This document shows, piece by piece, positions 1 to 8,312 of a DNA stretch of 64,000 nt. Where the stretch lies: positions 1 to 64,000 of the forward strand of contig JBBROD010000007.1 of the NCBI GenBank assembly GCA_038229715.1. The letters are read 5' to 3'. A program made the translations under genes and the position numbers. The first letter of the stretch is position 1. The number at the start of each line of letters is the position of its first letter. Source of the DNA: JANMES01 sp038229715 (lineage in GTDB: Bacteria; Planctomycetota; Phycisphaerae; Tepidisphaerales; Tepidisphaeraceae). Below the pieces are notes generated by a model. It was not told where the DNA came from. It searched no databases and worked only from the letters and a program-made list of their open reading frames with translations.

Positions 1-1
1 G

Positions 2-121
2 GGCCAGCCCGGCCGCGAGCCGGGGGAGATGGCGTCTCCGTGGGGCGTGGTGGTCGATAAGCGGGGGCGCGTGGTAGCGGTTGATGCAGGGAATAACCGG
101 CTGCAGGTGTTTGAGTTTTAG
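2..121 (+). CDS. NHL/beta-propeller protein, C-terminal fragment
   Basis: The frame is open from the window edge and ends with a TAG stop. The visible 39 residues contain PWGVVVDKRGRVVAVDAGNN followed by RLQVF, the pattern of one blade of NHL-repeat propellers. The 5' part lies outside the window, so the length and overall role cannot be given. It runs in the same direction as the genes that follow. Confidence 0.6.
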   Translation, partial: GQPGREPGEMASPWGVVVDKRGRVVAVDAGNNRLQVFEF

Positions 122-162
122 GGGGAGACATTTGACGTGCCAAAAGGGTAGAATTGCGAGCG

Positions 163-561
163 ATGCTGATCCCGATGAACAAAGTTCGAGCCGCCGTGAA
201 CGCGATTCGCATGTCGTTCAAGCCGGCGCGCATAACGCTTTTCGGCTCTTATGCATACGGCAAGCCGTCGAAGGATTCGGACGTTGATTTGTTGGTCCTC
301 ATTGCCGGCCGAAAGCCGATGGAGACGGCTTTGAAGATACGTCAGTCAGTCGATTTCGGTTTTCCAGTGGACCTGATAGTGCAATCGCCCGCGAACTACC
401 GCAAGCGAATTTCGATGGGCGACTGGTTCCTCACCGACATTGAGGAAAAGGGGAAAATTTTGTATGAAGCCACTGACGCTGGAATGGATCCAAAAAGCCG
501 AAGGCGATTTCCACACCGCGCAGCGAGAAATGCGAGCTCGAAAGCGCCCCAACTACGATAG
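163..561 (+). CDS. MNT-type nucleotidyltransferase, putative antitoxin of an MNT/HEPN pair
   Basis: This is a minimal nucleotidyltransferase-fold protein of about 132 residues. It carries GSYAYGKPSKDSDVDLLVL, the GS...DxD metal and nucleotide binding signature. In characterised MntA/HepT systems the partner of this type AMPylates the HEPN toxin and silences it; that role is inferred here. The ATG at 163 is preferred to a TTG at 154. The family normally stops near the GKILYE motif. Here the frame continues about 30 residues further, overlapping the HEPN gene by 98 nt, and this Arg-rich tail has no family resemblance. Confidence 0.75.
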   Translation: MLIPMNKVRAAVNAIRMSFKPARITLFGSYAYGKPSKDSDVDLLVLIAGRKPMETALKIRQSVDFGFPVDLIVQSPANYRKRISMGDWFLTDIEEKGKILYEATDAGMDPKSRRRFPHRAARNASSKAPQLR

Positions 562-853
562 CGCCTGCTTTCATTCGCAACAGTGCGTCGAAAAGTACAT
601 CAAGGCCAGACTACAAGAGGAGGGGAATCGATTCCCATTCACCCACGATCTTGCGATTCTGATTAGTTTGATGTCCAAGGCGCGACCGCTTTGGGCTGGA
701 TATCTCAAGGCCGTTGACCATTTGACTCAATTTGCAGTGACAACGCGTTATCCCGGTTTACGTGCATCGCGTGACGAGGCTAAACGGGCGTTTTTAACTT
801 GCAAGGAAGTCCGAATATTCGCCAGGCACGAACTTGGGTTGAAGGGTTCGTAG
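464..853 (+). CDS. HEPN domain protein, putative toxin of an MNT/HEPN pair
   Basis: A 129-residue alpha-helical HEPN-domain protein. The segment FHSQQCVEKYIKARL followed by FTHDLAILI is the conserved helix pair of the HEPN family. It begins inside the upstream nucleotidyltransferase gene, the usual arrangement of MNT/HEPN modules. I do not see a clear Rx4-6H ribonuclease motif, so nuclease activity is uncertain. The ATG at 464 is chosen over a TTG at 440 because it starts directly at the domain (MKPLTLEW). Confidence 0.75.
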   Translation: MKPLTLEWIQKAEGDFHTAQREMRARKRPNYDSACFHSQQCVEKYIKARLQEEGNRFPFTHDLAILISLMSKARPLWAGYLKAVDHLTQFAVTTRYPGLRASRDEAKRAFLTCKEVRIFARHELGLKGS

Positions 854-890
854 TCGCAACATGGGCTGACATCGTCGAAACAAAATAACC

Positions 891-3800
891 TTGATCATTC
901 CAATCGCCACCTTCGCATTTCCCCTCACTCTGGAGTTTTTCAGCGGGTGGACGGCCCTTGCGCTATTGGCGGCGATCGGGCTGCCGATCGTTTGGCTGGG
1001 GAATCATTCCCTCAACGGCCTGGGGCAGACACGGAAGTGGGCGGCGATCGTCATCCGGTTGATGGTGCTGACCTTGTTTATCCTCGTGCTCGGCGGGGCG
1101 CGGTGGCAGCGGATTCATAAGGATTTGGACGTCATCGTCCTGCGCGACGTGTCGCAGTCGACCGACCTGGTACACGATTACCCCAACGCCGACAAATCCA
1201 ACCTCAACGAGCAGATCGACCAATACCTGCGGGCGGTGTCGGATGAAAAGATCGGCCACAAGCCGGCCGACGACCGGATCGGCGTCATCAGTTTTCAGGA
1301 CAGCGCGCTGATCGACTCGCCGCCCAACCCCAAGCTGAGGCTCGACGCCAACGCGATCCGCAAGCAAGGCTCAGGCACGGACCCGGCGGCGGCGATCCAA
1401 CTGGGGCTGGCTACCATGCGCCGCGAGGCGATGCACCGGATGCTGCTGATCTGGGACGGCAATAAAACCCAAGGCGATCTCGACGCCGCCATCAACGCGG
1501 CGGTCGCGGCGCATGTGCCGATCGACGTCATGCCGCTCAACTACAACGTCACCAACGAAGTGCTGGTGCAGAGTTTCAGCGCCCCCACGATGAAGAACGA
1601 GAAGGAGCCGTTCGCGCTCACGCTCGTTCTGCAGTCGACCAACAACAAGCCGGTGACGGGCACCGTCACGCTCTTTCGCCAGGAACGGCCGATGGAGACG
1701 CGGAAGGTGACGCTCAACCCCGGCGCGAACCCGCTGCGCTTCCGCGTGCCCGGCTTGGTGCAGGGCGGCGTACACCAGTTCCGGGCGACGTTCGATATCG
1801 ACACGCCTACGCCCGCCGTCGCCGGGCAAAAAGCGCCGGCCGCGGGCGATACGCTGTCGCAAAACAACTCGGCCACTGCTTTTACCTTCGTCAAAGGCAA
1901 GGGACAAACGCTGTTCGTCGATAACACGCCCGAGGGCCAGGGCTTCCACCTTCTCCGGGCGCTGATGGCTGAGGGCATTGAGATCGATCCCAAGAACCTC
2001 ATCAAGCCCGAGGCATTTCCCAATAACCTGATCGAGTTGCAATCGTACGACTCGATCATCCTCTCCAACGTTCCGGCTGGTGCCGGCGGGCTGTCCGATG
2101 AGCAATTCAAAATGCTCTCCAGCTACGTCCACGACATGGGCGGCGGGCTGCTGTGCATCGGCGGGCCGGACACTTTCGGGGCCGGCGGGTGGCAGGGGCG
2201 GAAGATCGAAGACGTGCTGCCCGTGGCGATGGATATTCCCGCGCAGCGCCAGATCGCCAAAGGCGCGCTGGTGCTGATCTTTCACTCGATCGAGTTCGCC
2301 GACGGCAACTACTGGGGCGAGCAGTGCGGTATCAAAGCTGCTGAAGCGATCAGTGCGCGCGACGAGATCGGCGTGATCAGTTACGACTGGAACGGACAGA
2401 AAAAAGGCGGCACGCTCAATGGCGCGGCGTGGGATTTCCCGCTCAAGGAAAAAGGCGACGGAACGGCCGTCACCGCTGCCATCAAGCAGATGCAGCAGGG
2501 CGACATGCCCGACTTCGGCGACGTGATGACCGTGGCGCTGAACGGCATTAACGGGCAGGGCGGGCTAAGCCGCTCGAATGCGCGGCAGAAGCACGTGATC
2601 ATCATCTCCGACGGCGACCCCGCCGCTCCGCCGCAGGCGCTGATCAACCAGGACCTCGCGCAAAAGGTGACGGTCAGCACCGTCAGCGTGTACCCGCACA
2701 ACGGCGACCCGGACGGGCTTCCGCCGAACATGAAGGACATCGCCAAGCAGCTCAAGGGCAAGGCGTACGGTCCGATCAACAACAACCCGCAGCAGCTGCC
2801 GCAGATTTTCATCAAGGAAGCGTCGATCGTGCGGCGGAACCTGATTCAGGAATCGCTCGATCCGAATCCGCCGTTCTCGGTGAACATGCGGGAAAGCGCC
2901 AATGATTTTATGAAAGGCATCGCCGGCAGCGTGCCCGCGTTAACGCGCGGACAAGTGCTGGTCGGCCGCAAGCCCAGCCCGCAGATCGATATCCCGATGG
3001 ACACGGGCGTGAACAAAGATCCGCTTCTGGCGTATTGGCAGGCGGGGCTGGGGCGGGTGATCTGCTACATGTCCGACGCAACGCCGCGATGGAGCGCGGC
3101 GATGGTCGGTTCAGCGGGCTTTAGCAAGTTCTGGGCGCAGCAAGTGCGCGCCGTCGCCCGCCCGGCGATGAGCACCGACTTCACCGTCCAAACCACCCAG
3201 GAAGGCGGCCGCGGCAAGGTGCTGATCGAGGCAATCAACCGCGACAACGCATTCCTCAACTTTCTCAAGTTCGGCGGCAAGGTGCTCGGTCCCGACGGGC
3301 AGGGCATCGATGTGAAAGTCGTGCAGACCGGCCCGGGCACTTACGAGGGCGAGTTCGCCGCGAAGGATCCGGGCAACTACGTCGTCGCGCTTAACTACAG
3401 CGGCGGCAAGGGGGAGAAGGGCACGCTCACCAGCGGCGTGGCGGTGAACCAGTCGCCGGAACTGCGCGACCTGCAGAGTAATGAAGGCGTCCTCCGGCAA
3501 ATCGCCGATCGCACCCGCGGGCGCATGCTGACGTCGTACGTCCCCGAGACGGCCGACCTGTTCAGCCGCGCGGGGATGCTGCCCAGCGAATCGCCGTTGC
3601 CGATCTGGGACTTGCTGGTTCCGATCCTGCTGGGCATGATCCTGCTCGACGTGGCGGCGAGGCGGATCGCGTGGGATTGGGCGTCGATCCAGCGCATGCT
3701 CGCGACGGCGAAAGGCACGGTCGAGTCGTACACGCAGGTGCGGAAGGTTGAAAACACGCAGACGATGGCGGCGCTCAAGAACACGCGTACGCAGGTCGGC

Positions 3801-4073
3801 GAAGAGAAGTTCAAGGCGATGGCCGAGGGCAAATCGCTCCCGCCCCTGCCGCCGACCGATCGCCCGGACCCGAGCCGCAAGTTCGAGGCCAAAGGAATCG
3901 AAGGCGACATCAGCCAGGTCGTCGGCGGAGCGACCGACAAGCCGCTCCCGTCGGCCCCGAAGAAAATCGAACCCAAAGGCAACCAGCCCGACGCCGGTGC
4001 AATGATGGGCGGACTCATGGAAGCCAAAAGGCGAGCGCAACAAAAAATTCGAGAAAAGGAAGAAGGTCGGTAA
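891..4073 (+). CDS. VWA / GATase1-like membrane protein of the MoxR-Bat cluster
   Basis: A 1060-residue protein with hydrophobic segments at about residues 15-35 and 45-70, then a VWA-like domain starting VIVLRDVSQST, which keeps the DxSxS metal-site pattern. The middle (about 330-640) has the GATase1-like/second VWA arrangement seen in large planctomycete proteins (FVDNTPEGQGFHLLRAL, GGGLLCIGGPDTF). A transmembrane helix lies near residue 910, followed by a charged Pro/Lys-rich tail. The start is a TTG; the first in-frame ATG would delete the first helix. It begins a co-directional run with the gene pair at 4075 and MoxR, so a role in MoxR-assisted assembly or stress resistance is inferred. 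Confidence 0.8.
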   Translation: MIIPIATFAFPLTLEFFSGWTALALLAAIGLPIVWLGNHSLNGLGQTRKWAAIVIRLMVLTLFILVLGGARWQRIHKDLDVIVLRDVSQSTDLVHDYPNADKSNLNEQIDQYLRAVSDEKIGHKPADDRIGVISFQDSALIDSPPNPKLRLDANAIRKQGSGTDPAAAIQLGLATMRREAMHRMLLIWDGNKTQGDLDAAINAAVAAHVPIDVMPLNYNVTNEVLVQSFSAPTMKNEKEPFALTLVLQSTNNKPVTGTVTLFRQERPMETRKVTLNPGANPLRFRVPGLVQGGVHQFRATFDIDTPTPAVAGQKAPAAGDTLSQNNSATAFTFVKGKGQTLFVDNTPEGQGFHLLRALMAEGIEIDPKNLIKPEAFPNNLIELQSYDSIILSNVPAGAGGLSDEQFKMLSSYVHDMGGGLLCIGGPDTFGAGGWQGRKIEDVLPVAMDIPAQRQIAKGALVLIFHSIEFADGNYWGEQCGIKAAEAISARDEIGVISYDWNGQKKGGTLNGAAWDFPLKEKGDGTAVTAAIKQMQQGDMPDFGDVMTVALNGINGQGGLSRSNARQKHVIIISDGDPAAPPQALINQDLAQKVTVSTVSVYPHNGDPDGLPPNMKDIAKQLKGKAYGPINNNPQQLPQIFIKEASIVRRNLIQESLDPNPPFSVNMRESANDFMKGIAGSVPALTRGQVLVGRKPSPQIDIPMDTGVNKDPLLAYWQAGLGRVICYMSDATPRWSAAMVGSAGFSKFWAQQVRAVARPAMSTDFTVQTTQEGGRGKVLIEAINRDNAFLNFLKFGGKVLGPDGQGIDVKVVQTGPGTYEGEFAAKDPGNYVVALNYSGGKGEKGTLTSGVAVNQSPELRDLQSNEGVLRQIADRTRGRMLTSYVPETADLFSRAGMLPSESPLPIWDLLVPILLGMILLDVAARRIAWDWASIQRMLATAKGTVESYTQVRKVENTQTMAALKNTRTQVGEEKFKAMAEGKSLPPLPPTDRPDPSRKFEAKGIEGDISQVVGGATDKPLPSAPKKIEPKGNQPDAGAMMGGLMEAKRRAQQKIREKEEGR

Positions 4074-4074
4074 A

Positions 4075-4323
4075 ATGGCCGACGATGACGTACGGTTGAG
4101 ATTCTCCAACGACGCCAAATTGCGCAAACAAATGCGTAAGCGCGGCATTACCGAAGCCATGATCCGCGAGGCGATGACGACATCGCCGGCGTGCTCATGG
4201 CGAGGCAAATCAGGACCCGCGTTGCGGTATACCAGCGCGACGACCGGAGTTACCGTGCTGATCGACGCATCGACGAACGAGATTTTCCATGTGGGGCCGC
4301 GGAGGTTCAAATATGACAATTGA
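4075..4323 (+). CDS. Colicin-E5-type ribonuclease-like small toxin (candidate)
   Basis: An 82-residue basic protein starting one base after the stop of the VWA gene. The pattern RGITEAMIREAM...SP, then ALRY, then TVLIDASTNEIFHVG follows the order of conserved segments in the tRNA-cleaving domain of colicin E5 (an RGWT-x-I-x-NP helix, an ATxY segment, and a TGxIVQV strand pair). It lacks any translocation or secretion domain, so it would act inside the cell. The small acidic gene that overlaps its end is the obvious antidote candidate. The homology is judged from pattern only. Confidence 0.55.
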   Translation: MADDDVRLRFSNDAKLRKQMRKRGITEAMIREAMTTSPACSWRGKSGPALRYTSATTGVTVLIDASTNEIFHVGPRRFKYDN

Positions 4324-4558
4324 AGAAATTTATGTTGCGTTGTTGGATGAAGGGGTGGACGTATGGCGCCCCGCGCCCGCCCACCAAATCGGCGCACAGA
4401 CATATGTGATCCTTCGCCCCGACGACTATGATGCCGACGACGAAACCTGGGAGTTTCCACCCGGCACGATCGTGCGTTGCGCCACGCGGAAAATTACCGA
4501 CGGCGATATTCTGGCGGCGATTGAACGAGTTGAGTTGTCCGATCGAAAATCAGCCTGA
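4313..4558 (+). CDS. Small acidic protein, candidate antidote to the E5-like toxin
   Basis: An 81-residue acidic protein (MTIEEIYVALLDEGVDVWRP at the start, ETWEFPPGTIVRC in the middle). I recognise the DEGVDVWRP pattern as that of an uncharacterised widespread family but cannot assign a function. The start overlaps the upstream basic gene by 11 nt, and moxR begins 10 bases after its stop, so the three are probably co-translated. The size, the overlap and the opposite charge fit a toxin-antidote pair; this is inference. Confidence 0.6.
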   Translation: MTIEEIYVALLDEGVDVWRPAPAHQIGAQTYVILRPDDYDADDETWEFPPGTIVRCATRKITDGDILAAIERVELSDRKSA

Positions 4559-4567
4559 GGACCGTAC

Positions 4568-5611
4568 ATGGCCACGCAAACCACCGACATTGACCCGCAA
4601 ATCGAGCAACTCTGCGACGACTTCCGCCGCGATTACAAAGCCGTGCAGTCTGAGATCGGTAAGGCGATCGTCGGGCACAGCGAAATCATCGACGGCGTGC
4701 TGACCTGCCTCTTTACCGGCGGTCACGCTTTGCTTGAAGGCGTGCCGGGGCTTGGCAAAACGGCGCTCATCCGCGCGCTGGCGAGCGCGCTGAATCTGCA
4801 CTTCAGCCGAATCCAGTTCACGCCCGATTTGATGCCCGCCGACGTGATCGGCACGAACGTCATCCAGGAAGACGAGCACGGGCGTCGGCAGTTTAAGTTC
4901 ATGACCGGGCCGATCTTCGCGCAGATTATTCTGGCGGACGAAATCAACCGCGCCACGCCCAAAACACAGTCGGCCATGCTCGAAGCGATGCAGGAAAAGC
5001 AAGTCACCGCCGGCGGCGCGGTTCGTCCGTTAGAGCAGCCGTTCTTCGTGATGGCGACGCAGAACCCGCTCGAACAGGAAGGCACTTATCCGCTGCCCGA
5101 AGCGCAGCTCGACCGCTTTTTCTACAAGCTGGTTGTGCAATACAGCGGCCGAGATGAGCTGCGCGAAATTCTCAACCGCACGACGACGAGCCAGAAGATC
5201 GAAGTGCTGCCGGTGCTCGACGGGCCCAAAATCATCGCCCACCAGAACCTGGTGAAGCGCGTGGTGATCGCCCCGCACGTGCAGGATTACGCCATCCGCT
5301 GCACGCTGGCCACGCACCCGAACGGCATTTACGCGATCCCGATGTCGACGCAGTTTTTACGCGTGGGAGCCAGCCCGCGCGCCGCTCAGGCGATCACGCT
5401 GGCGAGCAAAGTGCGCGCCCTGCTCGACGGTAGATTCCATGTCAGCTTCAAGGACATCAAAGAGACCGTCGTGCCGGCGATGCGTCATCGCGTGATCCTG
5501 AATTTTGAAGGCGAAGCCGAAGGTATTACCACAGACATGGTGCTGGAAAAGATCGTGAACGACGTGCCGACGACCGTGGAAGGAGAATCGCCGGTCGGGG
5601 CGAGTCGCTGA
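4568..5611 (+). CDS. MoxR-family AAA+ ATPase
   Basis: A 347-residue AAA+ ATPase with Walker A GVPGLGKTALI, Walker B IILADEINRA and the MoxR hallmark ATQNPLEQEGTYPLPEAQLDRF (seen in two pieces around residues 155-180). MoxR proteins act as chaperones that mature VWA-domain partners, here the proteins at 891, 7403 and 8859. A GAGGA ribosome-binding site precedes the ATG. Its TGA stop shares its last base with the left inverted repeat of the GxxExxY cassette. Confidence 0.93.
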   Translation: MATQTTDIDPQIEQLCDDFRRDYKAVQSEIGKAIVGHSEIIDGVLTCLFTGGHALLEGVPGLGKTALIRALASALNLHFSRIQFTPDLMPADVIGTNVIQEDEHGRRQFKFMTGPIFAQIILADEINRATPKTQSAMLEAMQEKQVTAGGAVRPLEQPFFVMATQNPLEQEGTYPLPEAQLDRFFYKLVVQYSGRDELREILNRTTTSQKIEVLPVLDGPKIIAHQNLVKRVVIAPHVQDYAIRCTLATHPNGIYAIPMSTQFLRVGASPRAAQAITLASKVRALLDGRFHVSFKDIKETVVPAMRHRVILNFEGEAEGITTDMVLEKIVNDVPTTVEGESPVGASR

Positions 5612-5646
5612 TTTTTGCCACAGATGGGGCACAGATGAACACAGAT
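5611..5646 (+). repeat. Left inverted repeat of the GxxExxY cassette
   Basis: It reads GCCACAGATGGGGCACAGAT in its centre and ends in GAACACAGAT. It includes an internal direct repeat of CACAGAT. It overlaps the last base of the moxR stop codon and supplies the start codon of the cassette gene. Confidence 0.95.
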
Positions 5647-6024
5647 AAAATCAATCTTCTATCGGAGAAGATCATTGGGTGTGCGTTCAAGGTGGGGAAT
5701 CAATTGGGATGCGGCTTTTTGGAAAAGTGCTATGAGAACGCTTTGGCACACGAACTACGAAAGGCTGGCCTGCAAGTTGAGCAGCAGCTGCCGCTCAAAG
5801 TGTGGTACGACGGAGTCATTGTTGGGGAGTACATCGCAGACTTACTCGTCGAGGGGAAAATTTTGGTTGAACTGAAGGCAATACAGAATCTTGATGGAGT
5901 TCATTCGGCCCAGTGCATCAACTATCTGACGGCGACAAGATTTCCGCTTTGTCTGCTGATCAATTTCAGTAAACGTGTGGAAGTAAAGCGAATCGCGGGG
6001 CCGGCTCTATCATCCGCTTCTTAA
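5635..6024 (+). CDS. GxxExxY family protein
   Basis: A 129-residue protein with GCGFLEKCYENAL, the GxxExxY signature (G-C-G-F-L-E-K-C-Y), followed by VGEYIADLLVEGKILVELKA, which resembles a PD-(D/E)xK nuclease-like strand pattern with D and ExK spacing. The biochemical role of the family is not established. The start codon lies inside the flanking repeat (MNTDK), a feature I associate with other members of this family. It sits alone between two arms of an inverted repeat, so it may be cargo or an enzyme acting on that repeat. Confidence 0.88.
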   Translation: MNTDKINLLSEKIIGCAFKVGNQLGCGFLEKCYENALAHELRKAGLQVEQQLPLKVWYDGVIVGEYIADLLVEGKILVELKAIQNLDGVHSAQCINYLTATRFPLCLLINFSKRVEVKRIAGPALSSAS

Positions 6025-6060
6025 TCTGTGTTCATCTGTGCCCCATCTGTGGCAAAAAAT
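6024..6060 (-). repeat. Right inverted repeat of the GxxExxY cassette
   Basis: Reverse complement of 5611-5646 with one additional A. Its first base is the last base of the cassette gene stop, and its last base is the first base of the acyltransferase stop codon on the other strand. Transcribed from either side it could pair with the left arm into a long hairpin. Confidence 0.95.
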
Positions 6061-7289
6061 CATGCCACCAGCCGACCGCCGACCGTTGGCGGGACGGGCC
6101 ATGTGTAGATCGGCGTGAGTTTGCTCGCGGGCACGCCGGCTTTGCGGCGTTCGCGTTCGGTTTCGATGAAGGGCTCTTCGATCCAGCGGTACGTTACCGC
6201 GCTGATGAGAACGATCAGCACGCCCAGGCCGGTGAGGGCAAACCAGTACATCGGGGCCGAGTGGGTCATCGCCACGTTGTGCAGCATTGGGTGGGCGAGG
6301 TACAGCACCATCCCGTGCAGAAGGTAGACGCTGTAGCTGATCGTGCCGACCACCTTCGGGCCGCTCGCGGTGAGCACGCCGAAGTAGCTGTTGCCTTTGA
6401 CGACCGTGATGAACACCGCCACGGTCATCGGGAACACCAGGATCGGCAGGTTGTTCATCGCCAGCGGCATCGCGGCCAGCACGGCCAGGCCCGCCAGCGA
6501 AACCCAGCGGCTGCGCCAATTGAACTTCGACAGCGCTCCGGTGTGCTGAATCTGCGCCGCGATCATCCCGCCGAGCAGGTTTACGCTCGGGCCAAGGGGT
6601 TTGTGGATCCAGCCGCGGGTGGTGAAGGCGAAGTACGCGAGGTATCCCACCGCCATCAGTACGATCCAGCGGGTTTTGCGAGCGACGACCAGCAGCGGCA
6701 GGATGCCGTAGAACACCCATTCGTACCGCAGCGTCCAAGTCACGCCTGCCACGATCGTGCCAGGATCAAACCCGTGGATCCGCGACCACTTGGGGATGCC
6801 CAGTCCGTAGATCGAGCAGAACAGCCACGACAACTTCGACATTGAGGTTTGCAGCGGCCAGAGTGAGATCACGGTAATAATCAGTGCGAGGGTGGCGACG
6901 AAGAGGTACATCGGCGCCAAGCGGGTGATTCGCCCTCGGATGTGGTTGCGGACATCGAAGTGCTCGCCGTCCTTCAGCATTTTCCCCCAGAAGAGGAACC
7001 CGGTGATCATAAAGAACATCGCAACGGCGGCGGTGCCGAACAGGCCGTACGCGGCGGAGTTGCCCACGGTCCACAGGCCGGTGGTGACGCGGGTGTAGGT
7101 GGACATTCCGTGGTGGACAATGACGCCCACTGCCAGAAAGCCGCGGAGTCCGTCGAGGGATTCGTATCGCGAGTTGGAGCGGGGGGTAATCAGCCGGGTA
7201 TAGAAACTGGACCGACGCGCGATCGCCCAGCCGACGAGCATCATCGTCGCAATCATCAGAAAGGCCGGATACACATGGGCGGTCGGCAT
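6060..7289 (-). CDS. Acyltransferase 3 family membrane protein
   Basis: A 409-residue polytopic protein of the OafA/NodX-type acyltransferase 3 family, which O-acylates extracellular sugars. ESLDGLRGFLAVGVIVHH contains the family's RG...H catalytic region. GTAAVAMFFMITGFLFWGK and YSVYLLHGMVLY are further hallmarks, and about ten hydrophobic helices are visible. It is on the opposite strand to the MoxR/DUF58/Bat genes that flank it, so it interrupts that cluster. It may modify cell-surface polysaccharide; the substrate cannot be told. Confidence 0.9.
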   Translation of the reverse strand: MPTAHVYPAFLMIATMMLVGWAIARRSSFYTRLITPRSNSRYESLDGLRGFLAVGVIVHHGMSTYTRVTTGLWTVGNSAAYGLFGTAAVAMFFMITGFLFWGKMLKDGEHFDVRNHIRGRITRLAPMYLFVATLALIITVISLWPLQTSMSKLSWLFCSIYGLGIPKWSRIHGFDPGTIVAGVTWTLRYEWVFYGILPLLVVARKTRWIVLMAVGYLAYFAFTTRGWIHKPLGPSVNLLGGMIAAQIQHTGALSKFNWRSRWVSLAGLAVLAAMPLAMNNLPILVFPMTVAVFITVVKGNSYFGVLTASGPKVVGTISYSVYLLHGMVLYLAHPMLHNVAMTHSAPMYWFALTGLGVLIVLISAVTYRWIEEPFIETERERRKAGVPASKLTPIYTWPVPPTVGGRLVA

Positions 7290-7402
7290 ACAACAACATC
7301 CTTGGCGACCTGCCGGGCACGGCAGTAATGGAAGTAGTCAGAGATTGCCTCGAAGCAGTGGGGCAAGTACGCTTGTAGTGCTTGCCCCGGGGGCGAGCAT
7401 CC

Positions 7403-8302
7403 ATGCCCACCACCAGCGAAAAAAACTCGCTTCTGCTCGATCCGACCTTCATGGCCCGGCTCGATCAGCTCGACGTCATTTCAAGAAAACTGCTGGCCGG
7501 CAAGATGAAAGGCGAGCGCCGTTCCAAACGCCGTGGGCAGTCCGTCGAATTCGCCGATTACCGTAACTATGTTATCGGCGATGATCTCAGATTTATTGAC
7601 TGGAATATCTACGCCCGGCTCGATCGCCTTTTCCTAAAGCTGTTTCTCGAAGAAGAAGACCTCGCGGTCTATGTCTTGGTGGATGTTAGCAAGAGTACGC
7701 AATACGGCGACCCGGGAAAAGCCCTATATTTGAAAAAAGTTGCAGCGGCGCTCGGGTATGTCGCGCTTGTCAACTACAACCGGGTGAACATCGTCGCGAT
7801 GGCCGACGGAGTTGTCGCCGAAACCGGGCCTATGCGCGGGCGGCGCAAGGTCAGTCAGTTGATCGACTTTTGCGCCAAGCTCGAGCCCACCGGCGCGAGC
7901 AACTTCGCCTCCGCCACCAAACGCTTCGCGCTGGCTAACCGGCAGAAGGGCGTTCTCATCGTCCTCTCAGATTTCTACGACAAGTCCGGCTACGAGACCG
8001 GGCTTTGCTATCTTACCGGCGGTAAGTACGACCTGTTCGCCGTCCAAGTTCTCAGCCCGCAGGAAATTGATCCGACCTTGCAAGGCGATCTCAAACTCAA
8101 AGACCTGGAAGACGACGACCTGGCCGAGGTGAGCATCACCGGCCCGCTGCTCAAGCAATACAAGGCGAATCTCAACGCCTACTGCCTGTCGCTGAAGGAC
8201 TACGTCACGCGACGAGGCGGGACGTATCTCTTTAGCTCGACGGCTGTTCCGTTTGACACGCTGGTGTTGAATTACCTGCGGGAGAGAGGGTTGTTGGGAT
8301 AA
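7403..8302 (+). CDS. DUF58 domain protein
   Basis: A 299-residue protein of the DUF58 family. It has the signature GQSVEFADYRNYVIGDDLRF followed by IDWNIYARLDRLF, then a VWA-like metal site VLVDVSKST. DUF58 proteins are regular partners of MoxR ATPases and Bat VWA proteins. The ATG at 7403 follows a GGGGGCGAG ribosome-binding site; a TTG further upstream would add only non-conserved residues. It is separated from its expected partners by the acyltransferase upstream and a four-helix cassette downstream. Confidence 0.9.
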   Translation: MPTTSEKNSLLLDPTFMARLDQLDVISRKLLAGKMKGERRSKRRGQSVEFADYRNYVIGDDLRFIDWNIYARLDRLFLKLFLEEEDLAVYVLVDVSKSTQYGDPGKALYLKKVAAALGYVALVNYNRVNIVAMADGVVAETGPMRGRRKVSQLIDFCAKLEPTGASNFASATKRFALANRQKGVLIVLSDFYDKSGYETGLCYLTGGKYDLFAVQVLSPQEIDPTLQGDLKLKDLEDDDLAEVSITGPLLKQYKANLNAYCLSLKDYVTRRGGTYLFSSTAVPFDTLVLNYLRERGLLG

Positions 8303-8312
8303 GTGGAAATCC

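Larger units (their letters stand above)
5611..6060. mobile_element. Inverted-repeat cassette carrying one GxxExxY gene
   Basis: The unit is bounded by a 36-bp left arm (5611-5646) and a 37-bp right arm (6024-6060). They are perfect reverse complements except for one extra A in the right A-run. The left arm contains the ATG and first four codons of the enclosed ORF, and the right arm begins at the last base of its stop codon. The outer ends coincide with the stop codons of moxR and of the convergent acyltransferase gene. No transposase is present. Movement as a unit is inferred from the structure. Confidence 0.7.

Noticed and set aside
3111..4460. 449-codon minus-strand open frame
   Set aside because: Antisense to the VWA gene and the toxin-like pair; Arg/His-rich composition typical of a shadow frame.
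5611..6060. Insertion sequence with terminal inverted repeats
   Set aside because: No transposase motif and no target-site duplication is visible. The enclosed ORF is a GxxExxY protein, so only a cassette is claimed.
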